Counted from the first letter of the stretch, positions 12,208 through 25,499 are shown. The stretch is DNA of 64,000 nt from Simmondsia chinensis (GCA_018398585.1 JAGTTD010000001.1:10604501-10668500), one strand, 5' to 3'. Notes: a model not told the origin generated them from the letters alone. Program-made: numbers and translations.

Positions 12208-13178
12208 GGCGCAACCAAAACAAAGCAAGCAAGAAGATTCAACCAAGAAACAAGATTGTAACAAACTTGTAATAAACTTTCAACAACCCCAAATCTCCAA
12301 ACAAAACAAACCAAATTCTCCACCACCCACCCCAACAATACCGGCCAAGATCGAGAATCAAGCAAGCAAAACAAGAAGCAACTTGATTAATTCATCATCT
12401 AAGTAAGTGGGATAGAGGGTGTGTGCCAAGATTTGCTCCACAATAAGAGATACAAGCAAGATTCGATAGAGAAATAAGACCCCGAGGAGAGAGAAAATGA
12501 GCTCCAAATCCACCAATCGACCAAGAAACAGCAGGGGACCACCGTGGTTGAAAGCGCCAAGATGATGAAGAGTGAGAAAGAGCGTCCTATGCCATCATCA
12601 ACACCAAACTCAACCACCCTCGTTCACATGTGTTTCCACCCACAAAAAATAAAAGTGATCAGATTGATGCAAAATTGGTCCCACAAGAAAGAGGAGATCA
12701 CGACGAGTCCAGAGCTGGCTTCCGCTCCTCAGTACGAGCGTCCACAGGCCCGTACGCTCCCAAAAACAGCCCCAGTGCATAGGGGCCCTTACCCTCGCGC
12801 CACCAGTCAAGCCCCACACGCCGGTTTTTGGCCACCGCTGCTACCACCGAAGGCCGGCAAGGACAGGAGGAGGTGGTTGGTCCTGGTGCCGGTTGAAGGA
12901 GCCACCCACTGTGGCCCGCTCCTCAACAACCCAAACCCCAAACCCTAACTCCCTCCTCACTCGAAATTCACCCTCATTGGTTACCGGTGACTGCCGGAAC
13001 CGCCCCCACCAGAAAGCAGGAGTGCCGGCAAACAGAACGCCACCCGACCGGACCCCAGGAGGCCACCGACGCGCCGTGCAACGGCTGCCCTAGAGCTCCA
13101 CAGTAATCTTGGGTACTGTAGCGGCTGCCCTCGTCATGCTCGTTAAGAAAAAAGATGGAACGTAGCGTAAATTAAATT

Positions 13179-13193
13179 AAATTAAACATGATA
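13179..13193. repeat. LINE target-site duplication, 5' copy
   Basis: AAATTAAACATGATA, identical to 6747-6761, marking the LINE 5' end and the original insertion site. Confidence 0.9.
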
Positions 13194-13724
13194 ACTTAAA
13201 TTATCCCCACTTTAACTACCACAAAATCCCATTAGTTGTGTATCATGTATGTGTCACCGCTCTAGGTTGGGGCAGCCATCTGGGGGGGGGGGGGGTGTAA
13301 CATGTAGGGTAACCAATGGTGGGGCTTATTGACTTACCTTAATGGCAAACGGTGCGGTGGTCAACTTTTGGCTATGTGGGTGTGCTTGATTGGGGCTTGG
13401 GCAGTGTGACCAACAATGGTGGGAGAGGTAGGGTAACATGTTACCACCTAATTGGTCATCATTTCACAATTTTTGATATTATTAACAAACATAGTGTTTT
13501 AATTAAGAATATTATGGGTTTTTTTTGTACATTATAGAAAAGGATATGTTGACATTTGGAGTAAAAAATATATATTACATGTTAACCAAAACATTATTTT
13601 ACGAGTGTGGTTTAAAAATACAATTAGTATATTTTAAGCACTTGAATGCATCCGCATTCTACATTTGTTTTACTAAATTTGAAGAGCCCTAAAATTTATT
13701 TTTTTTTTATTTTTTTTTTTTTTT
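13194..13724. other. Spacer with G14 run and poly(T)
   Basis: No gene seen. It contains a run of 14 G at 13282-13295 and T-rich sequence at about 13699-13724 next to the Copia-2 LTR. GGTAACATG/ACCAATGGTGGG-type strings occur twice around 13300-13440. Confidence 0.5.
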
Positions 13725-14445
13725 GTATTTGGAAAACCCATTTGGTATTTTCTCCATCTTGGAGGAAAAGCACATTTAAGTTGTTAGGTTGATTTCATTT
13801 TTGTTTGACCCATTTTCTATTGATAATTAAAAAGAAGGGGCAAAAAAGGGGTAAAAAGACTTTAGTTCTCTGCAGTTTCAGTTACCAAAATCTGAAAAGA
13901 GGGAGCATCTACATGTTGAGAGGGGAGGAGAGAAATAGAACCAAAAAGAGAAAGGTTCAACTAAATTTTCTTATGCTCGATTGACATCCAAATCTTCTCC
14001 AATTTGGATGAAATATTAGTGCATTGTTCTTATTGTGTTAATCATCATATTCACTGGTCAAATCATCTTTTCACCTATTGAAATTCAGTATCTCATTCAG
14101 CCCTAACTTCCACTCATTTTTTGGTTTTTCCACCATGGGGTGACAAATTTTGAAGATTTGTTATTCGAATAGCATTCTTGTTGATTTATAATGCGTCTAC
14201 CTAGCCATAGAGAAGCCAAATAGGTTGCACCTGGATTTGATATGGTGATAGTAGAAGGATGTACTATTTATTGATGGTTTTGAGGTTTTTTCTTTTTATC
14301 TGGAGACGTTTTCCAAATCATGCGTCTCATTTGTTTTATTTTGTGGGCTAATATCACTTGTTACATTCCATTGTATATTTGAGCTTATGGTGGCATTAAG
14401 ATTGCCCACTTCATTTACACGAAGAGTGAATTGGGTATTTTTTGA
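13725..14445 (+). mobile_element. Copia-2 5' LTR
   Basis: Matches 27889-28580 in order: CTTGG..GAAG..CA.TTAA, AGGGAGCATCTACA, GAGAGAGGTTCA-like, GACATCCA-ATCTTCTCC, TTTTCCACC, and the final GAGTGAATT-like block. The exact start is uncertain because of the T-rich left edge. About 20-25% divergence by eye. Confidence 0.6.
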
Positions 14446-14499
14446 AATAATTGCTATGAAAGATGGTTAGACCTTTGATGATTTCTTATTTTGATTGAA

Positions 14500-16313
14500 A
14501 TGGATGAGAGCCAAGGAAATAGTCCTGGTAATGCCATGATGCTGATACTAAATCTATTAACTATGATTATCAGAAAAGCCATAAGGAAGACCACCTATTC
14601 TTAAATTGATTGCATAAGGTATTTATTAATACCACACAAACTGGAAAAAGTTAAGATGAATGGAAATTGTTACACAAAAAGAATGTTAGAGTAGTTAGAC
14701 TATTCATTAACCTGTTTGTTTATCAGCGTATACATTATGAGACTGATGAAGTACAAATTTGGAAAAGGCTAGTGTTAATATTTTAGCAGAGAACTGCTTT
14801 GAATAAAGCTTAAGCAATGTTGTAGAGATAGTAACAGTTTTCTAGAGCATCTTAATGTGTATGGCCTTTTTAGTCGCCTTGGAATGAAGTTGAGCTTAAT
14901 AGTGAGTTGCAAGCTCTCTTATTATTGAGTTCGGTGCCAAATAGTTGGGAGTCATTGTAGGTGTCCTTTTTTTTAAACAATTCTAGGTGTCCTTGAGTAA
15001 CTCCTCTTCATATAGCAAGCTCACCTTTGAAATAATGAAAGGTTCCTTGATAGATTAAGAGAATGACGGAAACAAAAGAAGCATAATATTTCCAATTTTT
15101 CAATGGCGAACATTGTAGAGAATTAAAACGGAGAAAAACTAGTGGAAGAAGACATAATATAAATTTTCTTTGTAAAGATAAATCCAAGGGGAGGTCGAAA
15201 TCTAGAAGTGGGATCATTTTTCAGTGAGGCAAGAATCGAATAATCCCTCTCATTCCAAACTGCCAAAGTTTTTCTTGGCAAAGGTAGTGATGACTGTGGC
15301 ATACCTATTTAAGCTCTATCCTTCAATTCTACTTGACAGCAATGTTCCTCAAAGAGTGTGGATAGGGAAACATACTTCTTACAAGCATTTTGAGAGTGTT
15401 TGGATGCGGAGCTTTTGTGCCTTTACCTAAAGGTGAGATGTCAAAGCTTGGTAGTATGTCAAAGAAAAGCATCTTCTTATGGTATTAAGAAGTTGAGTTT
15501 TGGTACAGATTGTATGACCAAGTTTACGAAAAAGGGATGAGAAGTAGAGCTCTATATTTTTTGTAGAAGGAAACCATTGAGGACTATGAGAAAACAAAGC
15601 ATCCAAAGTCTTCTTTAGGCATCAAAGTTTACTTGTGTCTAGTGGTACCTCTAAGTATGATAACAATGGGGAAGATACACAAGAAAATGATAATGACGAT
15701 ACATTATCCTATTGATGATGATTATGGAGGTGGTAGCAATTCATCGTAAGTTCGTGGAAAGCCATGAACAAACACTCATTTAATTAGGTCCATCAGAGAT
15801 AGACAACTTTCTATTGGATATCTAACACATGAGTATGTGATGTTTAATAATGGGGTAGAACTAGAGAGCTATGAATCAATGTCACATGTTAACAGTGATA
15901 AGTGGTAGAGTTCCATCCAAAATGATTTGAGGTCCTTGCATGAAAATTAGACGTTTGACCTTGTGAAATTGTAGAAATCAAGACATCACTCAAGAGCAAG
16001 TGGGAGTTTAGGTTGAATTATGAAAGGAATTGCTTATAGCCCATGTACAAGCTAAGGCTAGTGGTGAAGGGTTTCGATGAAAACAAAAGCAATGCTTTTG
16101 ATGAGATCATCTCACCAATTACAAAAGTGTCTTTGATCAAAGTTGTTCTATGTTCGACTACAAGTATGGATTTAGTTGTTGAACATTTCAATGTAAAGTT
16201 TGGATTTTTGCATGCTGATCTAGAGGAAGAGAACTAAGTACCCTAACTTGAGTGTTCTCAAGTTCAGGGAAATGATAAAATCTTTTATATCAGTTGAAAA
16301 GAACCTGCATGGA
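14500..16313 (+). pseudogene. Copia-2 gag-pol, 5' part
   Basis: Decayed Ty1/copia polyprotein. Gag-like reading at about 14500-14960, then late integrase at about 15240-15430 ('LPKFFLAKVV...YLFKLYPS', 'VWIGKHTSYKHF'), so again protease and integrase core are lost. The RT beginning at 16043-16237 has 'KLRLVVKGFDENK...FDEIISPITK' and 'FNVKFGFLHADLEEE'. The RT is then interrupted at about 16313 by the gypsy array and resumes at 26851. Many stops and frameshifts. Confidence 0.8.
16217..16313 (+). repeat. Copia-2 RT segment duplicated across the gypsy array, left copy
   Basis: 97 bp beginning GATCTAGA and ending ATGGA; aligned without gaps to 26754-26850 with about 14 differences counted by eye. 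Far too long and diverged to be a gypsy target-site duplication (5 bp). Confidence 0.85.
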
Positions 16314-17735
16314 TAAAATCTTTATGTGCTTGGCATTTATGCTTAACAAGAGCATTAAATCATATCAAATAATACAAAATGATTAGAGTATAATCTCCTG
16401 AGGATTGTTATTGAATGAGTACTGGAATTCGTAGTTTCAACACTATTTGAAAAACCGAAATTTTAGTTTTTGAAATAAAACAAACAAAAATAAAAAGAAC
16501 TAAATTAGGTTACTAATTTTTAGAAATTTTTCTGATTTTTATGATTTAATAAGATCCAAGGCATCCGCTTTCACCTAGTTACATCAATACGCTTTTCTAT
16601 TCTCGATATTCAAGTTGTTATTATATGTTGATGGTTAAAAACCTTAATTTACTAATTATTGTCTCTCGAGCAATATTTAACATGCTCTTTTATATATTAA
16701 CTCATCAATCTCTTACATAAATTTAAATAAGAATAGAGTTTTGAACATCGATGGTTTTACTTAAGACTACACAAATTGCGTTAAGATATCTCTAGCATTC
16801 ACTCAATTTGTGGTATTTATCACTTTAGCAATCATCATAAATCTCCTCTCGGACTTATTATGAATCATTATAGGCTTTGAATGGCGATCAAGCATTCAAA
16901 ACTCTTGAACAACAATGCTAAACACTCGAACAGCGTGATAAACAAACTTTAAATGTGCTGAATTAGAAGAGAGTGTATATTACAACTTAGGCTACATCGT
17001 AGCCTAGGAAAGACAAAATTAATTCAAGGTATACATAATATAAATCAAAACTAAGACAAAATCCATGAACTTAAAGTATAAAAGGATAGAAAAGAACTTG
17101 AAAATATGAAATTATAAACCAAACTTTCCTTCCTTCCTTCTCCTATGGTTTTCCTAAGCCTCCTACTACTTTGTTTTGAGTTTTTTATGAATGAATTGAT
17201 GCCTAAAGACCTCTCAAACACTCTTATATATAGTACCTGAGCTTGGAATAACATGCAATAAAAAATTTTAAGGGCCTCACTCTCATTTGCTCTTTTAGTC
17301 GCCCATGGCCGCCCACCTTGCGACTTACTGCTTTTTGCTGATTTTGTTCAGTTTTTGAATCTTTCCATCACCCAAAATCAGCTTTTACATCAACTTGAAC
17401 ATATTCTTGAAGTGTACAAAAAGTTCTTGCATTAGATTTGTTCATTTTGCCCCCATTTTTGCACTTTGTAATGTTTATTGTTCATCCTTGCTTTAACCGT
17501 GTAGATTGAGGTGTTTGGCCCTTTTTTGCTTTTGTTATATGCATCTTGCATTAATTTTTTTGATATTAATGGTAAAACCTAGCAAGAATTAGCATAAAAT
17601 GAGCAGTTTTGCGGGAAAATAACAATAGGAGAGAAAAGGAGCAAAAACAGGCAAAAGCAATAAAAGTTTATTGTAAAATGGTTTGAAAATGAACCTAAAT
17701 GATATGAATAATTATATACTGAATTGGATTTATTA
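16314..17735 (-). mobile_element. Gypsy-1 array, LTR a (3'-most)
   Basis: First of three related LTRs (others 20927-22366 and 25521-26751). In minus orientation each begins TGATAAGTCT-like (here TAATAAATCC) after a polypurine tract AAGTTTGGGGG (17741-17750, complement) and ends near ACATAAAGA. About 1.4 kb with no coding content. Shared marker blocks include ACCGAAATTTTAG, TAATAAGATCCAAGGCAT and GCAACTTGCTG-type strings. Confidence 0.8.
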
Positions 17736-18147
17736 AAATACCCCCAAACTTAAATCTTGCTCGTTCTCGAGCAAGGCCAAACATCAAAGTGCAGGATCTC
17801 ATATTTTTTTTAAGAATTTTAACACAATTCAAAGCGAGATTACTTCTATTAAAAAAGAATGACCGAGGCTCAAAGTTCAAAGTTCTAAAGGAAAAACAAT
17901 CTTTCTAAGGAAAAACCTGTCAATCACCTAGGTAACCGAATTCAATAGTTGGCTAAGCAAATTAAATTTATCCGTTCTTTCTAATCTTAAGACATTCAAG
18001 CAGAATAGACGACAAAAATCACGCCATTTATAACTAGACTTCTTAGGTATGCCTAAGACTAAAAGTTATTCACAAAATTTTCTCTTCTTTTTTTTGTTTT
18101 ATTTTTCTATTTACGGGGGACTGATCTGCTCTAGTCAAACCGGTCCA

Positions 18148-18440
18148 TGAGTGTGCCTTTCACCGAGAATGGAACTCCTGATCCCTGAGTAATGACGAAT
18201 GGGTAAGAGAATTCACCACTAAGATGCTCTCAATATGACCGTGGAGTATATCTTCAGCGAGAATCAAACTTCTAACCTTGGGGCGTTGACCGCATGGGTA
18301 AAAGAAGTCACTTGTGAGATGTCCTCATTATTACCTCATGAGTATATCTTCAACGAGAATCGATTGACTCCTGGGCGATGACAGCATAGGTAAGAGATGC
18401 CACCACGAAAGCGCCCTCATGATGGGCAGCACATATCTTG
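18148..18440. repeat. 95-bp tandem triplication in internal region 1
   Basis: Three copies of a unit marked by C-A/C-CGAGAAT-GAACT(C/T)CT at 18161, 18255 and 18351, each followed by a GATGAC-GCAT-GGTAA block. Read on the minus strand the unit contains an AGTTCGATTCTCGC-like string resembling a Pol III B box. The same triplication occurs in internal region 2. Confidence 0.75.
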
Positions 18441-19684
18441 AAATGTTTATATGGGATAGCGGTGCTAGAGATGCTTCCCTCATTTTCTTTCTCTTTTTTT
18501 CATATCTTTCTTTAGACTTAGGCATAACTCTTCAAAGCTTATTATGCAAATGATAATCTTAATGCAATCCTTTCAAATTTGAGCATCTTTTAATCAGAAA
18601 GAAAAGTAAAATAGCCATGCTTGCTAGTGAACTGAAATTCCACTGTTTTATCAAGATAGTGCCTTAGAATATATCATGTTTTGCAATTGGAATACACAAA
18701 CAATTGATTCTCAGGTTACTCAAGTCTAATTAAAGTAAACTAGCTAAAAAAAGTAGAAAAATTGTCTAAAAAGCATGATCATAAGATCTCAATTTTTTTT
18801 TAAATGGTTTTAAATTGGTTAAAAATGTGCAATAAAAATTTAAAAGACTACTAATTTAAACTATTGAAAATAAAAAATCTTTTTGTTGGCCGACACTATC
18901 TACATCCCCATACAAAGACTCCGAACTCTGGGAGGCACTGAAGCCGACTCTAAAAAGTAAGGCTAGACATGAAAATGTTTTGAAAAATTTTGTTCAAAAT
19001 TTGAAAAAAAAAATGTCTCTTCCACCTACAAACATAAAATTAACATTGTCCTCAATGTTTAAAGAAAAGCAACGAATGAAGCAGTAGGTGAAAGATACTT
19101 CCTATGTCTGAGAGATTGATTTTTTATGGTGAATGCTGACATCATGCTACCCCCAAACTTATTAAAAAATCTATTTGAACAAAATGTACAAAAATATAAG
19201 AAAATAATTAAAGGAAATTAAAAGAATAGAAGTAAGGAACGAAAAGGTTGGATTATCTCCCAAAAAGTGCTTAAGTTATAGTTGTTTACTTAACTTTTTG
19301 ATGATATTCTATCTTGTATCCTGAATGAGAATGGAGTTTCCTCCATCTACCCTCAATGACCATTTCCTTCCGTGTATCTTCGTAGTACCCTTCTTTACAT
19401 GCCCACCTCCACCTTCTCTGATAATCGGATCCTTGAGTTTAATATGCCATGACTTGAATTTCCTTTTTCAATCTTTTCTGCATTTTTTCACTATGTCATC
19501 CAAAAGCCCCTGACTTCGTTAGACAAGTTTAACACTCAATTTTGACCACTGGTGGTGGTGGGTCGGTCAAGATACGTTTAGTAATCAGTGGTGATGAGTC
19601 AATCAAGGGGGTTATGTCACATTAAGGTGGTTCTTCTAATCTGTTCCCATCCCTCAATGCTATGGTGATAGTTTGTTCCCCTAG

Positions 19685-20130
19685 GTTGGTGATGATATTG
19701 AAAAGTAAGGAATTTTTGGACCTCTCAGAAAGTTCCTCTAATGTAACCCCTACTTGAGTTTCTAAATTTCGGATGGAAGCTTCTTAATTTCTAAAGATAA
19801 CCTTAGTTTCTTAAGTGAAATTTGTACATTCGTGCATGAACTCCCTAAATGTCTCTTCTAAGTCGTAAGTCTTTTCTTCATGTGGAAGAATGGGTGACCA
19901 AGGTGTTTCATGACTGTTCCAAAAAAAATTAGAAGGGTTCATCCATCCTTGATTATAGGTGTTAGAGTAGGGGTTCTATGGGGCTTGTTAATAATTTAGC
20001 ATGTAGTTGTCCTGTTCAAAATCCAATGAAGAAAAACTGTTGCCCACTTGGCATTCCATACTAGCATAGTTACTTGCACAAAATTCACATCAGGGTATGG
20101 AGTATGAGCAATTCTGACACTTTTGTTATC
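19685..20130 (-). pseudogene. Gypsy-1 gag remnant, copy 1
   Basis: Minus-strand reading contains 'NPYSNTYNQGWMNPSNF' (about 19930-19985), 'QVG' plus a Cys-rich stretch upstream (about 20040-20110) and 'LETQVG...LSER' downstream (about 19720-19770). These are the hallmark spacing and motifs of gag proteins of Athila/Tat gypsy elements. Stops and frameshifts are present. No pol follows. Confidence 0.75.
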
Positions 20131-20905
20131 CATTTGCTTTTGAACTAGTGAGAGTTGAGCATATAATGCATTAATTTAATGAATTTCAAGTGGTTGTTAT
20201 TGGTATAGCTTGATATTGAGGTCTCATATAGTTGTTGCTAGCCATCCCTTCTAGCGACATTCTATGTCAAATTTTTAGAAAATAAAAAGATAAACTTAAA
20301 GTTAAAAGAAAGGTAAAAATAATGACAAAGTATAAAAATACAACACTATAATACAAAACCGTAACAAAAACCAAATTTTAGGGGGGAAGGAGGAGATAGT
20401 TATACTAATGTTTTGAAAAAATTAAAAATACAAATTTAACTTTGAAGAACATATCTAGATGAATTACAACGTTAAAAGAAAGAGAAAATTAATAAGAAAA
20501 CATAAAAATGCAACAATCTAATACAAAAACTTAACAAAAGCCAAATATTAATGCAGAGGGAAAGGGGAGTATAGTAATACTGACGTCTGAAAAATTTAAA
20601 AAAAAAAAAATTAACTTTCAAAACTTTTTTCGAAGTGCACTTATAAGTAAAAAAAAGTTAAATATAAAGAGAAAACACAAGAAAAACATCAAAATAACAC
20701 AAATTTAACAAAACTTAACAAAAATACAATTTTGGGGGGATGTTGTATACGAATTAAAAAAAACTTTACAAATTAAAAAAAGTGAATTAAATGAATGATA
20801 TAAAAGATTCTTCTTCAACTATAAACAAAATTTATAAGTTTTTATAAAACAACTTCAAATTAGTACCAAAAATACTCGGTATCGATATCACTCAAATAAG
20901 AACAA

Positions 20906-20923
20906 TCCCCAACAACGGCTCCA
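20906..20923 (-). other. Gypsy-1 primer-binding site, copy 1
   Basis: Minus strand TGGAGCCGTTGTTGGGGA, close to the TGGCGCCGTTGCCGGGGA primer site of plant Athila/Tat elements. It lies immediately inside LTR b. Confidence 0.85.
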
Positions 20924-20926
20924 AAA

Positions 20927-22366
20927 ACTTTATGCTCTTGGTATTTATGCGTAGCAAGTGCACTAAGTCGTAAGAAGTAATATAGAATGAGTAGAGTACT
21001 GTCCCATAAGGATTATTATTGAATGAGTACCGAAAATAGTAGTTTCAGTACTATTTGAAAGACCGAAATTTTATTTTTTGAAATGAAATAAACAAAATGA
21101 AAAGAACTAAATTAGGTTACTTAATTTTAGAAATGTTTCTGATTTTTATGAGTTAATAAGATCCAAGGCATTCCATTTCACCTAGTTGCATCAATACGCA
21201 TTTCTATTCTCGATATTCAAGTTGTTATTATGTGTTGATGGTTGCAAACCCTAATCTACTAAATATTCCCTCTCACAAAACATGTAGAATGCTCTTTTAT
21301 ATATTAATTCATCAATCTATTGCCTACATTTAAATGAGAAAAGAGTTCTGAAGATCCATGGTTTTCACTTAAGACTGCACAAATCGCGTTAATCTATCTC
21401 CAGCATTCGCTCAATTTGTGGTGTTTACTACTTTAGCAATCATCATAAATGTCCTTTTAGACTTATTATGAATCATTATAGGCTTTGAATAGTGATCAAG
21501 AATTCAAAACTCATGATGAACAATGATAAACACTCAATAATCGCAATAAATAAACTTTGAATACTTTGAATTAGAAAAGAGTGTAGATTACAACTTAGGT
21601 TACATTGTAGTCTTGGAAAGACAAAATTAGTTTATTATATACATAATATGCAGCAAAACTAAGAAAAAATCGAAGAACTTAAAGAAAAAAAAGGATAGAA
21701 AAGAATTGAAAATATGAAATTGCAAACCAAACTTTCTTTCCTTCCTTCCTTCCTTCCTTCCTTCTCCCATGGTTTTCTTAAACTTCCTGCTACTTTGTTT
21801 TGAGTTTTTTTCTAAATAAATTGATGCCTAAAGACCTCCCAAATACCCCTATATATAGTACTTGAGGTTGTAATAACATGCAATAAAAAAATTTTATAAG
21901 CCTCACTCTCATTTGCTCTTCTTGCCACCCATTGCCGCCCACCTTGCAACTTGCTGATTTTTGCTGATTTTGTTCAGTTTTTGCATCTTTCCATAGCCCA
22001 AAATCAGTTCTTACATCAAAGTGAATATGTTCTTGAAGTATAAAAGAAGTTCTGCATATGATTTTTCCATTTTGCTGCCTATTTTTGCACTTTGTTACAA
22101 ATTGTACATGTTTGTTATCCTTGCTTTAGTCGTGTCAATTGATGTGTTTAGCCTATTTTTAATTTTGTTTTATACATCGTGCATTCACTTGTTGATATTG
22201 ATGGTAAAACCTATCAAGAATTAGCATAAAATGAGCATTTTTGCAGAAAAATAATGAAAGGAGCGAAAAGGAGCAAAAAAAGCAAAAGCGATAAAAGTTT
22301 AACGTAAAATGTTTTGAAAATGAACCTCAAATGATATGAATAGCTATATACTAAATAGACTTGTCA
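20927..22366 (-). mobile_element. Gypsy-1 array, LTR b (shared middle LTR)
   Basis: About 1.44 kb, collinear with LTR a along its whole length. It serves as 5' LTR for internal region 1 and 3' LTR for internal region 2. In minus orientation it starts TGACAAGTCT at 22366. A CCTT microsatellite (about 21738-21768) expands a shorter run found in LTR a. Confidence 0.8.
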
Positions 22367-22787
22367 AAATACTTCCAAACTTAAATCTTGCTCGCCTTAG
22401 AGCAAGGCTAAACATTAAAGTGCAGAATCTCAAATTTTTTTTTTTTTTGAATTTTAACACAATTCAAAGCGAGGCTACTTCTATTAGGATAGAATGACTG
22501 AGGCTCAAAATTTAAGGTTCTGAAGGCCAAAGAATCCTTCTAAGGAAAAACCCATCAATCACCAAGGTAACTGAATTCTATAGTTGGCTAAGGAAATTAA
22601 GCTTATCTGTTCTTTCTAATCTTAAGACATTCAAACCGAATAGATAAAAAAAATCATGCCATTTATAACTAGACTTTCTCAGGTACGCCTAAGACTAAAA
22701 GTTATTCACAAAGTTTTCTCTTATTTTTTTTATTTTTTATTTTTTCTATTTATGAGGGACAGATCAACCCTAGTCAACCCCAGCCCA

Positions 22788-23090
22788 TGAGTGTACATTT
22801 CAGCGAGAATCAAACTCGTAACCCCTTGGTGATGACTGCATGGGTAAGAGATGCCACCACTGAGACTCTCTCAATATAACCGTGTGAGTATATCTTCAAC
22901 GAGAATCAAACTTCTGACCCCTGGGCTTTGACTGCATGAATAAAAGAAGACACCACTGAGACACCCTCATTGTGACTTCACAAGTATATCTTCAGTGAGA
23001 ATCGAACTCCTGACTCCTAAGCGATGACCGCATGGGCAAGAGACGCCACCACCGAGGCACCCTCATGATGGGCGGCACATATCTTAAAAT
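22788..23090. repeat. 95-bp tandem triplication in internal region 2
   Basis: Units marked at 22801, 22898 and 22993 by CAGCGAGAATC-AACTC-like strings, collinear with 18148-18440. Confidence 0.75.
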
Positions 23091-24309
23091 GCTTGCATGG
23101 GATAACGATGCTAGAGATGCTTCCGTCATTTTCTTTCTCTTCGCTTTCATATTTTTCTTTAGACTTAGGCATAACTCTTCAAAGCTTATTATGCAAATGA
23201 TAATCTTAATGTATTCCTTTCAAATTTGAGCATCTTTTAAATAGAAAGAAAGGTAAAACGGCCATGCTAACTAGTGAATTCAAATACCAAGGTGTTATCA
23301 AGATAGTGCTTATACTATATCATGTTTTGCAATTGGAACACACAAACAATTGATTCTCACGTTATTCAAGTCTAATTAAAGTAAACGAGCTAAAAGGAGT
23401 AAAAAATTTGCCTAAAAAGCATGATCACACGATCTCAAAATTTTTTTTTTAATGGTTTTAAATTGGCTCAAAATGCGCAATAAAAATTTAAAAGACTACT
23501 GATTTAAACTATTGAAAATAGAAAATGTTTTTTGTTGGCCGACAATATCTACGTCCCCATACAAAGGCTCCAAACTCTGAGAGGCACTGAAATCGACTCT
23601 AAAAAATAGGACTAGACACAAAAATGCTTTGAAAAATTTTGTTCAAAATTAAAAAAAAAATGTCTCTCCCACCCCCAAACATAAAGTTAACATTGTCCTC
23701 AATGTTTAAAGAAATATGAGGAATGAACCAGTAGGTGAGAGATACTTCCTAGGTTTGAGGGATTGTTTTTTTATTGTGAATGCTAACATCATGCTACCCC
23801 AAACTTGTTAAAAAAACCACTTGAATAAAGTATACAGAAACATAAGAAAATAATTAAAGGAAACTAAAAGAAAAGAAGTAAGGAATGGAAAGCTTGGTTT
23901 GCCTCTCAAGAAGCGCTTAAGTTATAGTCGTTAGCATGACTTTTTATTATGTTCTATCTTGTATCCTAAAGGAGAATGGAGTTTCCTCCATCCACCCTCA
24001 ATGACCATTTCCTTTCGTGGATCTTCTTTGTACCCTTCTTTACACGACCACCTCCACTTTCTCTAATGATGGGATCCTTGAGCTTAATTTCTTTTTTCCG
24101 ATCTTTATGCACTTTTTCACTTAGTCATCTTTGGCTCGAAAAGCCTCTGACTTCGTTAGACAAGTTCAACACTCAATTTCGATCAAAACTGGTGGTGGGT
24201 CGGTCAAGATAGGTTTGGGCATTGGTGGCGATGAGTCGATCAAAGGGGTTATGTCACATTGATGTGCTTCTTCTACTGTGTCCCTACCCTCAATGCTATG
24301 GCGTTAATT

Positions 24310-24790
24310 TGTTCCCCTGGGTTCGTGTTGGTATTTAAAAGCAAGGAATCTTTAGACCTCTCAGAAAGTTCCTCTAATGTAGCCTCTGCTTGAATTTCTA
24401 AATTTTAGATGGACGCTTCTCTACTTCTAAAGATAGCCCTAGTTTTTTGAGTAAAATTTGTACATTAGTGCATGAACTCCTTGAATGTCTATTCTAAGTC
24501 ATAATTCTTTTCTTTAGGTGGATGAATGTGTGACCAAGGTGCTTCATGATAGTTCCATGAAAAGTTAGAAGTTTCATCCACCCTTGATTTTAGGTGTTAG
24601 AGTAGAGGTTGTATTGGCCTTGTTGATAATTTAACATATAGTTATCCTATTCAAAACCCAATGTGGAAAAACTATTGCCCACTTGGTATTTCATAGTATC
24701 ATGGTTACCTGCATAAAATTATCATCTAACTATAGGAGTATTAGCAATTCTGACACTCATGTTATCCAACTGCTTTTGAATTAGTGAGAG
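24310..24790 (-). pseudogene. Gypsy-1 gag remnant, copy 2
   Basis: Same gag segment as at 19685-20130: minus-strand 'FEQDNYMLNYQQG' and 'NQGWMK' near 24580-24660, with stops. Adds nothing to coding capacity. Confidence 0.7.
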
Positions 24791-25499
24791 TTGAGCATAT
24801 GACGCATTAATTTCATGAATTCCAAGTGTTATTCTTGGTATAGCTTGATATTGAGGTCTCATAGAGTTGTTGCTAGCAATCCCCTCTAGCAACATTCTGT
24901 GTCAAATTTTTAGAAAATAAAAAAATAAACTTAAAAGTTACAGAAAGGTAAAAATAATGAGAAAATATAAAAATACGGCAATATAACACAAAACTTTAAC
25001 AAAAACCAAATTTTAGGGGAGGAGAGAATAGTAATACTAATGTTTTAAAAAAAAATTTTAAATACAAACTTAACTTTGAAGAACTTATATAGGTGAATTA
25101 AAAAGTTAAAAGAAAGATATAAATAAGAAAACTTAAAAACACAACAATCTAATACAAAAACTTAGCAAAAACCAAATTTTAAGAGGAGTGGGGATAGTAA
25201 CAATAATGTTTTGAAAATTTTAAAAAAATAATAATTTTAACTTTCAAATTTTTTTTCAAAGTGAACTTATAAGTAAAAGGAAGTTGAAAATAAAGAGAAA
25301 ACACAAGAGAAACAACAAAAAATACAATTTTAGGGGGAGGGTGTATGCAAATTTAAACAAAAAGAACTTTACAAATTAAACAAAGTGAATGAAATAAAAG
25401 ATTCTTCTTCAAATGTCATCAAAATTTTCAAGTTTTGACAATACAATTTCAAATTAATACCAAAACTAGTTGGTATCGATATCACTCAAATAAGAACAA

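Larger units (their letters stand above)
6762..13178 (-). mobile_element. L1-type LINE, near full length
   Basis: Non-LTR retrotransposon of 6.4 kb bounded by perfect 15-bp target-site duplications. On the minus strand: GC-rich 5' UTR (about 13178-12208), ORF1 (gag-like), ORF2 (endonuclease, reverse transcriptase, C-terminal zinc finger), a short 3' UTR (6944-6783) and an A-rich tail read as T-rich sequence at 6762-6781. GC content is clearly above that of the flanks. Both ORFs carry point stops; ORF2 also has two frameshifts, so the copy cannot move by itself. The intact ends and duplication argue for a fairly recent, complete insertion. Confidence 0.95.
17736..20926 (-). mobile_element. Gypsy-1 array, internal region 1
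   Basis: 3.2-kb internal region between two LTRs. The conserved GCTCGAGAACGAGCAAGA block before the polypurine tract (plus 17757-17775) and the primer site at the other end identify an Athila/Tat-type Ty3/gypsy element in minus orientation. Only gag remnants are found; no protease, RT, RNase H or integrase. This fits a non-autonomous large retrotransposon derivative or an element with most of pol deleted. Confidence 0.8.

Noticed and set aside
6963..12948. Plus-strand frames within the LINE
   Set aside because: Shadows of the minus-strand ORF1 and ORF2, which have clear domain motifs.
18148..23090. True tRNA genes in the 95-bp repeats
   Set aside because: A B-box-like string is present, but no convincing A box, acceptor stem or anticodon arm could be read.
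19325..24212. Similar plus-strand frames at 19325 and 23976 (MEFPPSTLNDHF)
   Set aside because: They are conserved only because the two gypsy internals are duplicates; they run opposite to the gag remnants and lack retroelement protein motifs.
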